Shown in pieces: positions 43,154 through 51,855 of a DNA stretch of 64,000 nucleotides. The notes beneath the pieces were generated by a model. It was not told where the DNA came from and did no database searches. It was given only the letters and a program-made list of their open reading frames with translations. The position numbers and the translations under genes were made by a program. The stretch is from Amycolatopsis sp. WAC 01376 (GTDB lineage Bacteria; Actinomycetota; Actinomycetes; Mycobacteriales; Pseudonocardiaceae). The stretch spans positions 62,001-126,000 of the forward strand of contig NZ_QHKL01000010.1 in the NCBI RefSeq assembly GCF_003947415.1, given 5' to 3'. The stretch's first letter is position 1. Every line of letters starts with the position of its first letter.

Positions 43154-44380
43154 ATGCGCAAGGTTCTGATCGTCGGTGCCGGGCAGTCGGGGTTGCAGCT
43201 GGCTTTGAGTCTGCTGTCCCACGACTACGACGTCACGGTGATGTCGGCGCGGACACCGGACGAGATCCGGTCCGGCAAGGTGATGTCGACCCAGTGCATG
43301 TTCCACTCCGCCCTGCAACACGAGCGGGACCACAAGCTGAACCTGTGGGAGGACGAGACCGTCAAGGTCGAGGGGCTCGGCGTCTCGATCGCCGGACCGG
43401 ACTCCAGCCGCGTGCTGGACTGGTTCGGGCCGTTGGAGCACTACGCGCAGTCGGTGGACCAGCGGGTGAAGATGGCGGCCTGGCTGGAGCTGGTGGAGGA
43501 CCGCGGCGGCAAGGTCGTCATCCACGGCGTCACCACCTCGGATCTGGCGCCGCTGGCGAAGCTGTACGACCTGGTCGTCATCGCGGCGGGCAAGGGTGAG
43601 CTGGTCCAGCTGTTCGACCGGATCCCGGAGCGGTCGCCGTACACCGAACCGCAGCGCGCGCTCTCGCTGGCGTACGTGCACGGCGTCGAGCGACGGCCCG
43701 AGCATCCGGACAAGGCGGCGGTGCGGTTCAACATCATCCCCGGCGTGGGTGAGCTGTTCATGATCCCCGCGTACACGCTGAGCGGGAACTGCGACATCCT
43801 GTTCTTCGAGGGTGTCCCCGGCGGCCCGCTCGACTGCTGGGACGACCGGCCCTCGCCACAGCAGCATCTCGACCGGATCCTGTCGCTGATGAAGCAGTTC
43901 CTCCCGTGGGAGTACGAGCGCTCGAGGAACGCCGTGCTGACCGACGCGAAGGCGACGCTGGCCGGCGGGTACACGCCGGTCGTGCGGAACGCGGTCGGCA
44001 AGCTGGACTCGGGGACCGCGGTGCTCGGCATGGCCGACGTCGTGGTGGCCAACGACCCGATCACCGGCCAGGGTTCCAACAACGCGAGCCACTGCGCGGC
44101 GTCCTATCTGGACTCGATCCTCGATCGCGGGGACAAGCCGTTCGACGAGGAGTGGATGGCCGCGGCGTTCGAGAAGTACTGGGAGTACGCCCAGCACGTG
44201 ACGATCTGGACGAACGCGATGCTGCAGCCGCCGCCCCCGCACGTGCTCCAGATCATCGGCGCGGCGGGGGAGAAGCCCGCCGTGGCGAAGCGGTTCGCGA
44301 ACGGGTTCTCCGATCCGACCGATTTCCAGCACTGGTTCCTCGATCCCGCGAAAGCGGAGAAGTACCTGGCCGAGGCCTGA
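43154..44380 (+). CDS. StyA-like FAD-dependent monooxygenase
   Basis: 408 residues. The FAD-binding Rossmann motif VLIVGAGQSGLQLALSLL is at the very start, followed by MSARTPDEIRSGKVMSTQCM and FHSALQHERD, typical of styrene/indole monooxygenase StyA-type (group E) flavoproteins; the late motif GMADVVVANDPITGQGSNNA is also present. Such enzymes epoxidise or sulfoxidise small aromatic compounds with reduced FAD from a StyB reductase. No reductase gene is adjacent. It starts 25 bp after the conservon GTPase and is probably in the same operon. Conservons often end in a P450 gene; here a flavin monooxygenase takes that place. Confidence 0.88.
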   Translation: MRKVLIVGAGQSGLQLALSLLSHDYDVTVMSARTPDEIRSGKVMSTQCMFHSALQHERDHKLNLWEDETVKVEGLGVSIAGPDSSRVLDWFGPLEHYAQSVDQRVKMAAWLELVEDRGGKVVIHGVTTSDLAPLAKLYDLVVIAAGKGELVQLFDRIPERSPYTEPQRALSLAYVHGVERRPEHPDKAAVRFNIIPGVGELFMIPAYTLSGNCDILFFEGVPGGPLDCWDDRPSPQQHLDRILSLMKQFLPWEYERSRNAVLTDAKATLAGGYTPVVRNAVGKLDSGTAVLGMADVVVANDPITGQGSNNASHCAASYLDSILDRGDKPFDEEWMAAAFEKYWEYAQHVTIWTNAMLQPPPPHVLQIIGAAGEKPAVAKRFANGFSDPTDFQHWFLDPAKAEKYLAEA

Positions 44381-44498
44381 TTCCGGAGCCGCGATGGTCC
44401 CGCGATCGGGTTCGCGGGACTGTCGCGTTGCGCCGTTTCGGGCTACCGTGGTCACCGTGCGTGAGTACGGTCGGTGACGGCGGTGGAGGTGCGGCGCG

Positions 44499-45353
44499 AT
44501 GCGTTCGATGTGGAAGGGCTCAGTGTCCTTCGGGCTGGTGAGCATCCCGATCCAGCTCTACGCGGCCACCGAGAACAAGAACGTCTCGTTGCGCCAGGTG
44601 CACGAGTCCGACGGCGGCCGCATCCAGTACAAGCGGTTCTGCACGATCGACGGCGAGGAAGTGCCCTACGCCGAGATCGCCAAGGGCTACGAACTGCCCG
44701 ACGGCGAGATGGTCGTGCTCACCGACGAGGACATGTCGGAACTGCCGCTGGCTTCGTCGCGGGCGATCGACGTCCTCGAGTTCGTGCCGCTGGAGTCCAT
44801 CGACCCGATCCAGTTCGACAAGACGTACTACCTCGAACCGCAGAAGAACGCCGTCAAACCGTACGTGGTCCTGCGTGACGCGCTGCAGAAGGCGAGCCAT
44901 GTGGCGGTGGCGAAGGTCGCCATCCGGCAGCGGGAGACACTCGCGATCCTGCGGGTCCACAGCGACGTCCTGACGATGACGACGATGTTGTGGCCCGACG
45001 AGGTCCGCGTCCCGGATTTCGGGTTCCTGCACGACGATCCGCCGCAGGTGCGGCCGCAGGAGCTGACGATGGCGGGTTCGCTGATCGACTCGCTCTCGGA
45101 GCCGGTGTTCGAGCAGGAGAAGTACGCCGATTCCTACCGCGAGGCCCTGGAGGCCATGATCGAGGCCAAGGCCGCGGGGAACGAGACCACGAAGCCGAAG
45201 GCCGTGGGCGCGAAGGCCGACGTCGTCGACCTCATGGAGGCCTTGCAGGCCAGCGTTAGCGAGGCGAAGAAGAGCAGGAAGCCTTCGACGGCCAAGAAGG
45301 CCACCGCGGCGAAGAAGCCCGCGTCCGGCAAGCGAACCCCGAAGAGCGCCTAG
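44499..45353 (+). CDS. ku: Non-homologous end-joining protein Ku
   Basis: 284 residues. The bacterial Ku core is clear from MRSMWKGSVSFGLVSIPIQL, then YAATENK and RFCTIDGEEVPYAEIAKGYE. The C-terminal tail (about 245-284) is Lys/Ala/Pro-rich (KKATAAKKPASGKR), which in other Ku proteins adds DNA binding. Ku binds double-strand ends and recruits LigD. A LigD-like protein with a degenerate ligase lies 9 kb away, so an active ligase must be encoded elsewhere if NHEJ works. A second Ku is common in these genera. Confidence 0.93.
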   Translation: MRSMWKGSVSFGLVSIPIQLYAATENKNVSLRQVHESDGGRIQYKRFCTIDGEEVPYAEIAKGYELPDGEMVVLTDEDMSELPLASSRAIDVLEFVPLESIDPIQFDKTYYLEPQKNAVKPYVVLRDALQKASHVAVAKVAIRQRETLAILRVHSDVLTMTTMLWPDEVRVPDFGFLHDDPPQVRPQELTMAGSLIDSLSEPVFEQEKYADSYREALEAMIEAKAAGNETTKPKAVGAKADVVDLMEALQASVSEAKKSRKPSTAKKATAAKKPASGKRTPKSA

Positions 45354-45819
45354 GTTTTTGGCAATAGAGTCTCGGGAGTGGTAGGGACGATCTTGACCGG
45401 CGATGTCACGTGACTGACCGGACGACATGCGTGATCCGGCGGACGACACGCGTGACTGGATGGACGACACGACCGCAGCCCGGGTTCAACCACGAGCCGT
45501 CCGTCCAATCACGCGTGTCGTCCCTTCCAACACGTGTGTCGTCCGTTCAGTCACGCGAAACCGCCACCCCCCCCCGCACCGGCAGTAGGCACCTGAGCCA
45601 CCCTGGATGGTTCTGACCGTCTTTGCCACTCGCGAGCCGCCGAACGGTGCCTGGCCCTCGATGACCGAAATCGTCCATTGTGGACTTGTGCCCGTCGTCA
45701 CCCCGCCGGGCCTCGCGACACGCCGCGCCGTATGTCAGGATCTGTCGCCCCTCGGTGGTAGTAAGGCAATCGAGGAGAACTTTTCCGAAGCGATCTTCGA
45801 CCTGATCGCGGGAGGCGGC
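45354..45819. other. 466-bp intergenic region with repeat array B
   Basis: Holds the second symmetric array (45399-45565), a run of ten C residues at about 45565-45575 and then ordinary leader sequence before the Cys-rich gene. GAGTGGYARRGACG-like motifs flank the array on both sides (from 45375, and on the minus strand near 45630). No supportable gene. A frame starting at 45607 joins the Cys-rich gene but lacks a ribosome site. Confidence 0.65.
45399..45565 (-). repeat. Symmetric array B: second copy, opposite orientation
   Basis: Units at 45399, 45420, 45441 and 45462 (for example GGACGACACGCGTG) mirror units at 45489, 45510, 45531 and 45552 (CACGCGTGTCGTCC), all pairs centred on 45482. 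The 14-bp unit and 21-bp period match array A. The reverse complement aligns with 30442-30609 over the whole length with scattered substitutions, mostly at the centre and in the spacers. Confidence 0.9.
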
Positions 45820-46032
45820 ATGAACATGGAGTGCGCGTTCTGCGCCGGCGGACTCGACCACTGCCACGGAACCCTGGTGGTCCACCTCGACGGTGGTTTC
45901 ACCGAATGCAGCGAGGACGGCTGCGTCGATTACGACTTCGCCCGGCACACGCTGACGATCGACTGCTTCGACGTCGACGGCGGCTGCACCTGCGCCGAGG
46001 TGGAGGCCCAGCTGCTGCTGCGGGCTTCTTGA
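45820..46032 (+). CDS. Small Cys-rich protein of unknown function
   Basis: 70 residues from ATG 45820, five bases after GGAGG (45811-45815). About eight Cys and several His residues (MECAFCAGGLDHCHGTLV, TECSEDGC, IDCFDVDGGCTC) suggest a metal-binding or disulfide-rich fold. Similar short proteins are widespread in actinomycetes without a known role. The frame is open upstream to 45607, but the ribosome site favours the short form. Confidence 0.65.
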   Translation: MNMECAFCAGGLDHCHGTLVVHLDGGFTECSEDGCVDYDFARHTLTIDCFDVDGGCTCAEVEAQLLLRAS

Positions 46033-46140
46033 CCGGCGGCCAATACACCAGTCCGGCCCGATTCGGGTGATCACGACCGATTGCCACTCGAAGGTGTGGG
46101 CGTTCGTGTACATCGTGGCCGGGAATGTGTTAACTATGAC

Positions 46141-46183
46141 GGGGTCCTCCGGCTCTCCCTCCCCCTCGGAGCCGGGGGACCCC
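46141..46183 (-). terminator. 15-bp-stem hairpin after DUF2795 gene
   Basis: GGGGTCCTCCGGCTC (46141-46155) pairs with 46169-46183 except for one T-G wobble; loop of 13 bases. It lies 7 bp beyond the stop of the DUF2795 gene on the minus strand, and also 108 bp after the Cys-rich gene on the plus strand, so it may serve both. Confidence 0.7.
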
Positions 46184-46189
46184 TTCATG

Positions 46190-46411
46190 TCACGGTGCTT
46201 CCTTCGCGGTGTCGTGGATCGGAGCGCCGTCACAGGCGCGCACCGCCTCCCAGACTCGTTCTCCATCCGCGTAGTCCTGCGCGGGAAGGGCACCCAGCGG
46301 ACCGAGGACGTCATCGCCCGCTCCGGCCGCCGCGGCGGCCCTCAGGAGTTCGTCGCGTCCACACGGGTAGGTCGCCTCCGTCAAGTACGGGCGAGGGTCC
46401 GTTCCTGCCAT
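46190..46411 (-). CDS. DUF2795 family protein
   Basis: 73 residues from ATG 46411 (MAGTDPRPYLTEATYPCGR), preceded by AAGGAGG eight bases away; an upstream frame to 46480 is not needed. The DUF2795 pattern (Y-P-x-x-R-x-E-L-x-x-A, then LGxLPxxxYxxxxxVWEAV) is met by YPCGRDELLRAAAAAGA and ALPAQDYADGERVWEAV. The function of this short helical family is unknown. Confidence 0.8.
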   Translation of the reverse strand: MAGTDPRPYLTEATYPCGRDELLRAAAAAGAGDDVLGPLGALPAQDYADGERVWEAVRACDGAPIHDTAKEAP

Positions 46412-46465
46412 CGGCTCTGCCTCCTTCTCGTCGTGCGCAGCGGATACCCGGCGAGCGGTGAACGA

Positions 46466-46517
46466 AAACAGACCGGGCACCCGGCGTGAGGGGGAACGCC
46501 GGGTGCCCGATCTGTTT
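46466..46517 (-). terminator. 22-bp-stem hairpin with T-run, intrinsic terminator
   Basis: Arms 46466-46487 and 46496-46517 pair at 21 of 22 positions (one G-T wobble) with an 8-base loop. On the minus strand the stem ends in TTTTCG, and it lies 43 bp after the small membrane protein gene. It is the clearest conventional terminator of the window. Confidence 0.82.
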
Positions 46518-46559
46518 CAGCGCCGGTACCGGGGGCTCGGTACCGGTTCGGTCCGGTGC

Positions 46560-46715
46560 TCAGTACCAGTGGGCGCGACCGCCGATGGCCTTCCCGGTGT
46601 TCCCGAGAACGGCCAGGATGATGCCGATGACCGCGAGCGCGATCCCGATCGAGTACAGAACCGGGATGCTGGCGATGACACCGACGACAATCAGGATGAC
46701 GCCGAGAATGATCAC
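46560..46715 (-). CDS. DUF6131-like small membrane protein
   Basis: 51 residues from GTG 46715 (MIILGVILIVVGVIASIPVL). Two hydrophobic helices (about 1-21 and 23-40) are followed by the conserved C-terminus GKAIGGRAHWY, which is characteristic of DUF6131. GGAGAAGGTG lies just upstream. The longer frame to 46829 has no support. Such proteins are abundant in actinobacteria; role unknown, perhaps envelope stress. Confidence 0.78.
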   Translation of the reverse strand: MIILGVILIVVGVIASIPVLYSIGIALAVIGIILAVLGNTGKAIGGRAHWY

Positions 46716-46868
46716 GGGAACACCTTCTCCTTCGTAGTCGCCCGGCCTGAGTGCTGCCGGGGTGGGGCTACTCAAGGAATTCCCGCTCCACTCCAGGAGA
46801 AAACAGGTCCATCCGGCCGAAGTTTTCACGCATTCGGCCTAGTGGCCTCGGCGTTGATGCCGGGCCCG

Positions 46869-46923
46869 GTCCGTGAAGGCCTCCTTGAGGGACCCAGAGT
46901 CCCTCAAGGAGGCCTTCACGGAC
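46869..46923. repeat. 25-bp-arm perfect hairpin, TGAAGG family
   Basis: Arms 46869-46893 (GTCCGTGAAGGCCTCCTTGA..) and 46899-46923 are exact reverse complements with a CCAGA loop. It lies 30 bp after the ahcY stop on the minus strand and likely ends ahcY transcription. Its left flank from 46854 (TTGATGCCGGGCCC) matches the left flank of the repeat at 30704. Confidence 0.9.
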
Positions 46924-46953
46924 TTGCGATCGCCACTCAGAAGGCGGAGTGCC

Positions 46954-48429
<1,476 letters not shown>

Positions 48430-48555
48430 AGGTTCTCCAATCATCAAGGAAGGCAGGGTGGAGCGGTCCTTCTCGCCGGTGACGGGAAGGACGGTGTCAG
48501 TGCGGGGGTTCAGCGCACGGCCTCGACGACGAAGGCCGGAAAAGGGTTTCGACGC

Positions 48556-48650
48556 AAAGAAAGGCACCTCCGCAGTGGGAGGCGCCCTTACGTCTGTCGC
48601 GGCGGGCCGAGCGTGGCGGAAGAATTCCGTCGCAGCGCCTCTCGGCCCGG
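48556..48650 (-). promoter_or_regulatory. Probable SAH riboswitch with overlapping terminator
   Basis: On the minus strand P1 pairs CCGGGCCGAG (48650-48641) with CTCGGCCCG (48611-48603). It is followed by AGGCGCUGCGAC, close to the SAH riboswitch consensus, and GAGGCGC there can pair as a 7-bp pseudoknot with GCGCCUC downstream (near 48580-48586); the consensus pair is GAGCGC/GCGCUC, so this is a covarying change. The same downstream strand is the 5' arm of a terminator: GGCGCCTCC (48586-48578), loop, GGAGGTGCC (48571-48563), then TTTCTTT. SAH binding would form the pseudoknot and block the terminator, giving an ON switch for ahcY. Confidence 0.82.
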
Positions 48651-48655
48651 AACCC

Positions 48656-48685
48656 AGAATGGCAAAACGCCGCGAGCGCTGTCAA
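48656..48685 (-). promoter_or_regulatory. ahcY promoter candidate
   Basis: TTGACA (48685-48680), an 18-base spacer and CATTCT (48661-48656) on the minus strand. The predicted start near 48650-48649 coincides with the first bases of riboswitch P1. The -35 box uses the TGA stop codon of dinB (CCT TGA CA), so the promoter is embedded in the end of the upstream gene. Confidence 0.6.
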
Positions 48686-49731
48686 GGCGACGCGGGCGTG
48701 GCGAATTCGGCGCGGACGCCCAGCAGACGGACCGGCCTGCCGAGGTCGAACATGCCGAGAACGGCCAGTGCCGCCTTCTCGATCTCGGCGGGATCCGAGG
48801 TCGGGGCGGGCAGGGTCACGCTGTGTGCATGGGTGTGGAACGGTGCGAACCGGACCTTGACCGCGATCCGCGCGGCGGGCCTGCCTTCGTCGGCGACGTC
48901 CTGTGAGACGCGTTTCGCCAGCGCGACGACCTCCGCGGCCATGATCCCGGGATCGGTGAGGTTCTGCTGGAACGTCGTCTCACGGCTGCGGGATCGCGCC
49001 ACGTACGGCGTCGCGGTGACCTCGGCATCGCCGATCCCGCCGGCGAGGAGCCGGTACCACGGGCCGAGCTTCGGGCCGAACCGTGCGGCGAGGTCCGCCG
49101 GATCGGCGCCCGCGAGTTCCAGCACGGTGCGATAGCCGGCCTCGGCGAGCTTCTTCGTGGTCTTGGCGCCGATGCCCCACAGCGCGTCCGTCGGCCGCTC
49201 GGCCATGACGCCCCACCAGTTCTCCTGGACGAGACGGAAGATCCCGGCCGGTTTGGCGAAGCCGGTGGCGAGTTTGGCGCGCAGCTTGTTGTCGCCGATA
49301 CCGACCGAGCAGGACAGCCCGGTCTTCTCGGCCACCTCTCGCCGGATGTCGGCGGCGAGCGCTTCGGGATCGTCCGTCGTGGCGCCGAGGAAGGCTTCGT
49401 CCCAGCCGAAAACCTCGACGATCACCGGGAATTCCCGCAGCGTCGCCATCACCCGATCGGACACTTCTTGGTAGGCGGGCGCGTCCGTCGCCAGGAAGAT
49501 CGCGTCCGGGCAGCGTTTCGCGGCGGTTCGCAACGGCATCCCGGACCGGATCCCGAATTCCCGCGCTTCGTACGACGCCGTCGCCACCACGGCCCGTTCG
49601 GCCGGATCACCCGTGCCGCCGACGACCACGGGTTTGCCGCGCAGCTCGGGCCGCCGGGCGACCTCGACCGCCGCGATGAACTGGTCGAGGTCGACGTGAA
49701 GTACCCAGCGCACCCACTCCCGGACGGCCAT
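48682..49731 (-). CDS. dinB: Y-family DNA polymerase IV
   Basis: 349 residues. The palm and catalytic acids are seen in WVLHVDLDQFIAAVEVARR and VEVFGWDEAFLG (the usual SxDEA reads GWDEA). The helix-hairpin-helix region (LWGIGAKTTKKLAEAGYRTV) and little-finger domain follow. It copies damaged DNA with low fidelity. The C-terminus (LLGVRAEFATPASP) shows no obvious beta-clamp-binding peptide, as in the DinB2/DinB3-like group of mycobacteria. It ends into the ahcY promoter. Confidence 0.9.
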   Translation of the reverse strand: MAVREWVRWVLHVDLDQFIAAVEVARRPELRGKPVVVGGTGDPAERAVVATASYEAREFGIRSGMPLRTAAKRCPDAIFLATDAPAYQEVSDRVMATLREFPVIVEVFGWDEAFLGATTDDPEALAADIRREVAEKTGLSCSVGIGDNKLRAKLATGFAKPAGIFRLVQENWWGVMAERPTDALWGIGAKTTKKLAEAGYRTVLELAGADPADLAARFGPKLGPWYRLLAGGIGDAEVTATPYVARSRSRETTFQQNLTDPGIMAAEVVALAKRVSQDVADEGRPAARIAVKVRFAPFHTHAHSVTLPAPTSDPAEIEKAALAVLGMFDLGRPVRLLGVRAEFATPASP

Positions 49732-49765
49732 GAAGCGAGCTTAGGCCGCGTTCTGTGTGTCCGCG

Positions 49766-50191
49766 CTAGGAGCGTTCGGCGACCTCGTCGCGCATCCGCT
49801 GCTCGTTCTCCTGCAGCTCCGGCGTGAAGTTCTCGCCGAAATCCTCGGCTTCCAGGATCTTGCGGATCTCGAGCACGATGTCACCGTGCGGGGGAGTGGG
49901 ACAGCGCTGCGCCCACTCGATCGCTTCGGCGCGCGAAGGGACGTCGACGATCCAGTAACCGCCGACGAGTTCCTTGGCCTCGGTGAACGGGCCGTCGGTG
50001 ACGGTGGTCCCGGCCGCGTTGATCGTGACTCGCGCGCCCTTCGAGCTCTCCTGCAGGCCTTCGCCGCCCACCAGCACCCCGGCGTCGAGCATGTCCTGGT
50101 TGAACTTCGCCATGGCGGTCAACGCTTCCATCGGCGGCATCTTCCCGGCTTCGGAATCCTCGTCCGCCTTGATGATGATCATGAACCGCAT
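49766..50191 (-). CDS. YCII-related domain protein
   Basis: 141 residues from ATG 50191 (MRFMIIIKADEDSEAGKMPP), with GGGAGGAAG upstream. The YCII/DGPF-type pattern is clear, including TVTDGPFTEAKELVGGYWIV and the segment SRAEAIEWAQRCP. DGPF-domain proteins are dimeric ferredoxin-like folds often encoded with ECF sigma factors; none is adjacent here. The function is unknown. Confidence 0.88.
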   Translation of the reverse strand: MRFMIIIKADEDSEAGKMPPMEALTAMAKFNQDMLDAGVLVGGEGLQESSKGARVTINAAGTTVTDGPFTEAKELVGGYWIVDVPSRAEAIEWAQRCPTPPHGDIVLEIRKILEAEDFGENFTPELQENEQRMRDEVAERS

Positions 50192-50253
50192 GCGTCTTCC
50201 TCCCAGTGAACCGGACGTATCGCCCGGAACCCTACCGGTGAGCGGGAAGACGA

Positions 50254-50520
50254 TCAGTCGCGACCGAACCGGGACAGATGCACGATCACCGCGGCGGTCA
50301 CGGTGATCATCCCGGTCAGCAACAGGGCCGGGCTGTTCACCACGACGCCCAGCAGCATCAGCAGGCCGGCGGTGAGGTCGAGACCCAGGAGGACGGCCAG
50401 CCGGATCAGCGGAGGCCGGGCGGGCCTGCCGGAGCGGAGCCGAGCGGCCAACGCCGGCTCGGTGAGCTCGAACCAGCGCTCGATCTTTTCCAGCTCTTGC
50501 CGATCGTGATGGCTCAGCAT
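50254..50520 (-). CDS. DUF3040-like small membrane protein
   Basis: 88 residues from ATG 50520 (MLSHHDRQELEKIERWF), with AAGGAG eight bases before. The start matches DUF3040 proteins (LSxxExxxLxxIExxL). Two membrane helices follow (LIRLAVLLGLDLTAGLLMLL and ALLLTGMITVTAAVIVHL). Role unknown. It is on the same strand as the YCII gene, 62 bp upstream. Confidence 0.8.
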   Translation of the reverse strand: MLSHHDRQELEKIERWFELTEPALAARLRSGRPARPPLIRLAVLLGLDLTAGLLMLLGVVVNSPALLLTGMITVTAAVIVHLSRFGRD

Positions 50521-50608
50521 CGGGCTTCTCCTTCGGCGCGCCTCGGCCGTCGACACCCACGGAATACCCAGGAGCAGGGCCGGATAAGCATCGAATTTCC
50601 CCGGATTT

Positions 50609-50626
50609 CGTATAACGGCCTATACG
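50609..50626. promoter_or_regulatory. Inverted repeat upstream of MetE-like gene
   Basis: CGTATA-ACGGCC-TATACG is a 6-bp-arm inverted repeat in an AT-richer stretch of the 254-bp gap between the divergent DUF3040 and MetE-like genes, about 150 bp before the latter. It may be an operator, but no partner regulator is identified. Confidence 0.35.
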
Positions 50627-50774
50627 GCTTGGCGACCGTCGGTCTCCACGAGTGGATTTGTTGCGCCATTAGGGGTTTGGGCACATCGAAAGATCGTCAA
50701 AGAGGAGAGGGCTCGGTAGCTTCTGAGCTTGTGGCCAGGGCGGCCGCGTTGCTCAATCTGGGAGGACACGAGCG

Positions 50775-51833
50775 ATGATCATTCCCACCGAACCGATCGG
50801 CAGTATTCCCCGTCCGGCTTACCTCATCGAAGCGTTCGGTGAGCACGCGGCGGGACGACTCGACGCCGACGGGCTCGGCGAGTTGCAGGAAAAGGCCCTC
50901 CTGGACACCGTCAAGCGACTGGAGGAGACCGGTTCCCCGGTCATCACCGACGGAGAGCAGGGCAAGCCGAGCTTCGCCACGTATCCCTTGGCGGGCCTCA
51001 CTTCGCTGGCTCCGGACGGCGTCGTCATCCCCTTCGCTGACGGGCACACCCGGCAGCTTCCGCGGCTCACCGCCGGACCGTTCCGTTATCAGACCTACGC
51101 CGACTCCTATCTGCGCGAGGTCAAGAAACACACGACCAGGCCGGTGAAGCAGGCGGTGATCGCGGCTTCGGCGGTCAGTCTCGTCTATCCCGGTGAGGAA
51201 TTGGCCGGATATGGCAGGGATCAGTTCATCGCCGACCTGGTGAACGAAGCCGAAACCGATATCCGCCGCAGTCTCGACGCGGGTGCCGACAGCGTTCAGA
51301 TCGACTTCACCGAAGGCCGGTTGTCGCTGAAGCTCGACCCTTCCGGTGGACTCTTGCAGTCCTTTGTGGACCTGAACAACGCGGTGCTGGACCGCTTCTC
51401 CGAGGAGGAGCGGAAGAAGATCGGTGTGCACACCTGTCCCGGTGGAGACCAGGACTCGGCGCACAGCCTCGACGTCGACTACGCCGGCCTGCTCCCGACG
51501 CTGTTCCAGCTGAAGGTGGGCAACGTCTACGTCCAGCTGGCGAGTGAGGCGGAACCCGAGCGGGCGCTGAAGGTGATCGCCGAGCACTCCCGGCCCGAGC
51601 AGCGGATCTTCGTCGGCGTGACCGATCCGATCGATCCGCGCGTCGAAACCGCCGAGGAGGTCCGGGACAGGGTTCTCCAGGCCGCGGGGTACATCTCGCC
51701 GGGCCGGCTGGGCACCTGTGACGACTGCGGCTTCTCGCCGTTCGCCGACGACGTCTCGACGTCGCGGGAGACCGCGTTCGCCAAGATCGCCGCCCGCGTC
51801 GAAGGTACGCGTCTCGCCGCCGAATCCCTCTGA
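50775..51833 (+). CDS. Core-MetE-like cobalamin-independent methyltransferase
   Basis: 352 residues, ATG 50775, ribosome site GGGAGG. It corresponds to the C-terminal catalytic barrel of MetE (full MetE is about 750 residues). The zinc ligands appear as GVHTCPGGD (His and Cys) and TCDDCGFSPF (Cys), and PIGSIPRP matches the homocysteine-site start. Short MetE proteins in bacteria and archaea take methyl groups from donors other than methyltetrahydrofolate-triglutamate. Methyl transfer to homocysteine is likely, the donor is unknown. It lies near ahcY but is not co-transcribed with it. Confidence 0.85.
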   Translation: MIIPTEPIGSIPRPAYLIEAFGEHAAGRLDADGLGELQEKALLDTVKRLEETGSPVITDGEQGKPSFATYPLAGLTSLAPDGVVIPFADGHTRQLPRLTAGPFRYQTYADSYLREVKKHTTRPVKQAVIAASAVSLVYPGEELAGYGRDQFIADLVNEAETDIRRSLDAGADSVQIDFTEGRLSLKLDPSGGLLQSFVDLNNAVLDRFSEEERKKIGVHTCPGGDQDSAHSLDVDYAGLLPTLFQLKVGNVYVQLASEAEPERALKVIAEHSRPEQRIFVGVTDPIDPRVETAEEVRDRVLQAAGYISPGRLGTCDDCGFSPFADDVSTSRETAFAKIAARVEGTRLAAESL

Positions 51834-51855
51834 CGTCGTGTGATGGGTGCCTTCG

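Noticed and set aside
45410..45616. 68-codon frame over array B
   Set aside because: Same repeat-driven peptide as over array A and no start signal.
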